From: Thermodesulfobacteriota bacterium
GTDB taxonomy: Bacteria; Desulfobacterota_D; UBA1144; Nemesobacterales; UBA2774
Direction: 5' to 3'
DNA length: 64,000 nucleotides
Assembly (NCBI GenBank): GCA_021604765.1
Contig: BQJP01000002.1
Span: 85,129 to 149,128, forward strand
The notes beneath the pieces are model-generated. The model saw only the letters and a list, made by a program, of their open reading frames with translations, was not told the origin of the DNA and searched no databases. The position numbers were made by a program, and so were the translations under genes. Of the stretch, positions 60,890-64,000 are shown in pieces (the stretch's first letter is position 1; each line of letters begins with the position of its first letter).

Positions 60890-62755
60890 TTATATATAAT
60901 CAATAAAATCCTTGAAAGAAGAGTATTCCGATTTCTTTTTAATTCTCAGAATGTAAAAGCCCGTAAAGAAATTTCTTAAGTATGCAAATAGCCATCCAAA
61001 AATAAATGCCCATAAAAACGAATATCCAAATCCAATAAAAGCCCCTTTGATACTCACAGTGTAGCCAATGAAATACTGTCCTAGTAGATTGAGATTAGGG
61101 CCAATAACATTTCCTCCCTTAAGGATGAGAAAAATGGTGGCTACAAAAACTGCCATTCCCGCAACTATTCCAAGAGCCGTTGCAAAAGCCAATTTATCTA
61201 GTTTTGAGAATGCGCGGATAATAGCAAGGTCGACAGGAGATGGTTTAACACTTTCTGGAACTAACGGCTGTGTCGAAGAAAGCGCTTTAAAATCTTTTTC
61301 TTCTTCTCCGCTTATTTCTTCATGATACTCTTGATCTGCATTAACCTTCCACAAGTCGTAGTTAGCACCCAGTATGTTTTTTACTGCTAACATAGCAGTT
61401 AGCATGGAATGATCCTGATTATTATATTTATGCATTCCATTTCGACCTACAAGCTGTAAGTTGTCTATTTGTTTTAGGTATTCACGAATTTTATTTAATG
61501 ATTCCAGATAGTTTGAATCATAAACGGGATAAGCTTTTGGCATTCTCACCACAGTGCCGTCTTCAACCAGTGAAGTATCAACCAGCCCTGTTTTTTCAAG
61601 CTCTCTTTTTCCTAATTCTATTAAGTCCTTGTCGTCCATGGACCAAAGGCCATCTCCTTCAAAACAAAAGTATTCAAGTCCTAAACAAGTTTTTTGCTCT
61701 GAAGGAACCATATCTTGGCTCCAATTTTTAAAATTCTGTATTCTTCCAACTTGAACATCGGGATCGTGAATATATATCCAGTTATCTGGGAATACGTCGG
61801 TTTTATTGATTACAAGTGATACTGTTAGAAAATCTCTATATTTTAAGTCCGTGCCTGCATTTAGTATTTCATTTGGTACTGGTGGATCAATTTTTTGTAC
61901 GAGTTCTCTAATGGGCATGCTGCTTATAAAATTATTTCCATATAATTCTTTGTGCTGTCCGGTCTCAACTATTCCAATTTTTCGAACTTTGTTATCTTGA
62001 ACATATATTTTATCTACATCAGAATTTAACAGTACATTACTACCCTGGTTATTTAGCGTTTCCGTTACTTTTTCCCACATCATTCCAGGACCGTATTTAG
62101 GGTAATTAAAGCTGTCTATTAAAGTTTTAACCACGGTTTCCTTATTCTTGCTCTGTTCTTTGATAAGAGTGTTTTTTATAGCTTTTAATAGTGAGAGGCC
62201 TTTGATTCTTTGTGCTGCCCATTCAGCACTAATCTCGTTACATGGTATGCCCCATACTTTTTCTGTATAGGTTTCAAAGAATATTTTATAAAGCCTTTTG
62301 CCAAAACGGTTTGAAACCCATTGATCAAAAGTGTTTTCGGGTTTTTGTGGAAAGACCTGAGCCCAGAGGTAACTAACTACAATCATTGCACTATTCCATA
62401 TTCCTAAACCGAAAAGAGCATTTGAAAGGTTAAACGGATAGTTAAAAAACTTGTTATTATAAAAAATTCTAGAAAGCCGTTTTCTAGTTAAAAAATCATC
62501 CCCAAGTACTTCATGCCACATATCTTCAACCACTTTGACCTTAGTAAAAAACCGATGACCACCAATATCAAAATGGTACCCCTTATAATTTACTGTTCTT
62601 GAGAGTCCGCCTACTATATTATCTTTTTCTACCACAGTTGAAGGAATTCCCTTTTTAAGAAGCTCATATGCTGCAGTAAGACCGGCAGGCCCTGCACCAA
62701 TTATAACAACTTCACTATTCGACGGCATTTTTTGCACTTTAGAATTTGTATCCAT
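60890..62755 (-). CDS. FAD-dependent UDP-galactopyranose-mutase-like/amine-oxidase-fold protein with C-terminal TM domain
   Basis: [22 protein letters not shown]...[32 protein letters not shown]-terminal two-TM domain. Confidence 0.88.
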   Translation of the reverse strand: MDTNSKVQKMPSNSEVVIIGAGPAGLTAAYELLKKGIPSTVVEKDNIVGGLSRTVNYKGYHFDIGGHRFFTKVKVVEDMWHEVLGDDFLTRKRLSRIFYNNKFFNYPFNLSNALFGLGIWNSAMIVVSYLWAQVFPQKPENTFDQWVSNRFGKRLYKIFFETYTEKVWGIPCNEISAEWAAQRIKGLSLLKAIKNTLIKEQSKNKETVVKTLIDSFNYPKYGPGMMWEKVTETLNNQGSNVLLNSDVDKIYVQDNKVRKIGIVETGQHKELYGNNFISSMPIRELVQKIDPPVPNEILNAGTDLKYRDFLTVSLVINKTDVFPDNWIYIHDPDVQVGRIQNFKNWSQDMVPSEQKTCLGLEYFCFEGDGLWSMDDKDLIELGKRELEKTGLVDTSLVEDGTVVRMPKAYPVYDSNYLESLNKIREYLKQIDNLQLVGRNGMHKYNNQDHSMLTAMLAVKNILGANYDLWKVNADQEYHEEISGEEEKDFKALSSTQPLVPESVKPSPVDLAIIRAFSKLDKLAFATALGIVAGMAVFVATIFLILKGGNVIGPNLNLLGQYFIGYTVSIKGAFIGFGYSFLWAFIFGWLFAYLRNFFTGFYILRIKKKSEYSSFKDFIDYI

Positions 62756-62921
62756 TATAATCAGATTGAAGAGGATTAATCTCTGATGACAAGAATGCTA
62801 ATATTACCCTAGAATTTATTTTCTTTATAACATAATTATTCTCTAGGATCCTAACATTATATTAAATTAGACTCGTTATAATTAAAGATCAGCTTAACTA
62901 ACTTTAATATATTAAGGGTAT

Positions 62922-64000
62922 TTATTCGTTAGTATTTTGAACCCTTTGATGCCACGGAGTGAGTCTCAACAGCCCAGCTATAGAAGATTTTAATTGACTC
63001 CTCTCAGTTACTAAATGTATTCCACCATGTTTAGAAAAGAACTCTGAGGTCATTGTATCAGGAGCAACACCTCTTCCCCCGCTGGCAAGTTTTACTACCC
63101 GATCTCCCGCGAAAGCAACAGTAGCTTTTCTTTCAGCTATCATGAAATCTCCTTGTACAACATAGCTTGCTAGAGCTCCTCCTGTAGTTGGGTGCCCTAG
63201 CAATGATACGTATGGAAGTCCGGCGTCTTTAAGATTAACAATAGCAGAAATAGTTTTTGCCATTTGATATAAAGCTACAGTACCCTCCTGCATTCTTGCT
63301 CCGCCTGATGCAGTTACAGAGACGAGAGGGAGTTTGTTCTCAATTGCGTATTCGACTATGAGCTTCATTTTTTCACCAAAAACGGCTCCCATAGAGCCAC
63401 CCATGAAGCGGAAGTCAGAGACTGCAATTGCTACCGGGATATCAAACATATCACCATATCCTACTATCAATGAATCTTTGGAATCTGTACGCTTTGAAGC
63501 TTTTTTTCTGGTATCGTAATAATCAAAAAAATTGAAACGAGCGTCTATGTTTTCCGTACTTAAATTTGAATGTAATTCATGAAAGGAATCGGTGTTTAAA
63601 AGTAAATAAAGATAGTCATCTGATCCCAAAGGAGTCGGTTTTTCACAGTAAGGACATGAAAAGTAATTCTTTTGAAAATCTTCTTTGGCAAAGTGCTTTT
63701 TGCATCCTGGTCTGGTTATGTTACCCTCAGCATCTTTTTCATCATTGCAAAAATGAGGCTCAGCACCGTAAAGAGCTATCTGCATATGAGATATTTCAGG
63801 AGTTGTATCTTTGCTGAATGCACGGGGAAGCCAATTTTTTATTTTTTTAGCTATTGCCTGATAGCGGTGTTCACCTTGTTCAATTTCACCTACCTTTTGA
63901 ATTTTTTCTATTAGGACTTTTTTGAGATAATTGGTATCAGATTTCTCAAGCTCTTCTGAAGTGGTGACTAAAGTTTTGTCGATTAGTTCCAAAGTTTTCG
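62922..64000 (-). CDS. accD: acetyl-CoA carboxylase carboxyltransferase beta-like subunit, likely 5' incomplete
   Basis: Zn-ribbon-like region then PVAIAVSDFRFMGGSMGAVFGEKM...PLVSVTASGGARMQEG...LPYVSLLGHPTTGGALASY; no ATG before window edge. Confidence 0.8.
   Translation of the reverse strand, partial: KTLELIDKTLVTTSEELEKSDTNYLKKVLIEKIQKVGEIEQGEHRYQAIAKKIKNWLPRAFSKDTTPEISHMQIALYGAEPHFCNDEKDAEGNITRPGCKKHFAKEDFQKNYFSCPYCEKPTPLGSDDYLYLLLNTDSFHELHSNLSTENIDARFNFFDYYDTRKKASKRTDSKDSLIVGYGDMFDIPVAIAVSDFRFMGGSMGAVFGEKMKLIVEYAIENKLPLVSVTASGGARMQEGTVALYQMAKTISAIVNLKDAGLPYVSLLGHPTTGGALASYVVQGDFMIAERKATVAFAGDRVVKLASGGRGVAPDTMTSEFFSKHGGIHLVTERSQLKSSIAGLLRLTPWHQRVQNTNE

Noticed and set aside
1-64000. CRISPR arrays, transposases, integrases, phage genes
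   Set aside because: None recognised on reading translations and repeats; the comM 3' fragments are therefore reported without a known mobiliser

Overview
AT-rich bacterial chromosomal window with about 55 supportable genes. The gene order includes a dnaA-dnaN replication-origin region. Much of it is housekeeping: thiL (partial), comM/yifB, dnaA, dnaN, comF, a gspL-M-N-like operon, ppc, pheA, phoBR-like, purH, mlaD-like, tRNA-Gly(CCC), murQ-anmK-nagZ plus an SSS transporter, nuoI, a glycan/ABC cluster and an accD-like gene (partial). There is an accessory stretch of about 5.7 kb after comM (about 5.0-10.7 kb), and a second, regulator-rich stretch at about 11-21 kb with an ECF sigma cassette, two TetR-type regulators with recognisable operators, and a fused B12-dependent isobutyryl-CoA-mutase-like gene. 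The most unusual signal is two in-frame, decayed copies of the last ~24 codons of comM in intergenic DNA at 5468-5539 and 10646-10720. They bracket the accessory genes and suggest an old site-specific insertion or duplication history at the comM 3' end. Other signals are a ~88-bp near-identical duplicated leader upstream of a TAT-exported MBL-fold protein/COG0523 GTPase pair, a Pho-box-like 11-bp-periodic repeat between phoB and a porin, a terminator-like hairpin in a 5' leader, two TetR operator sets, and a membrane domain present both as a fusion and as an adjacent stand-alone gene. No CRISPR array, transposase or integrase was seen. All calls come from reading sequence and translations; no database search was run.
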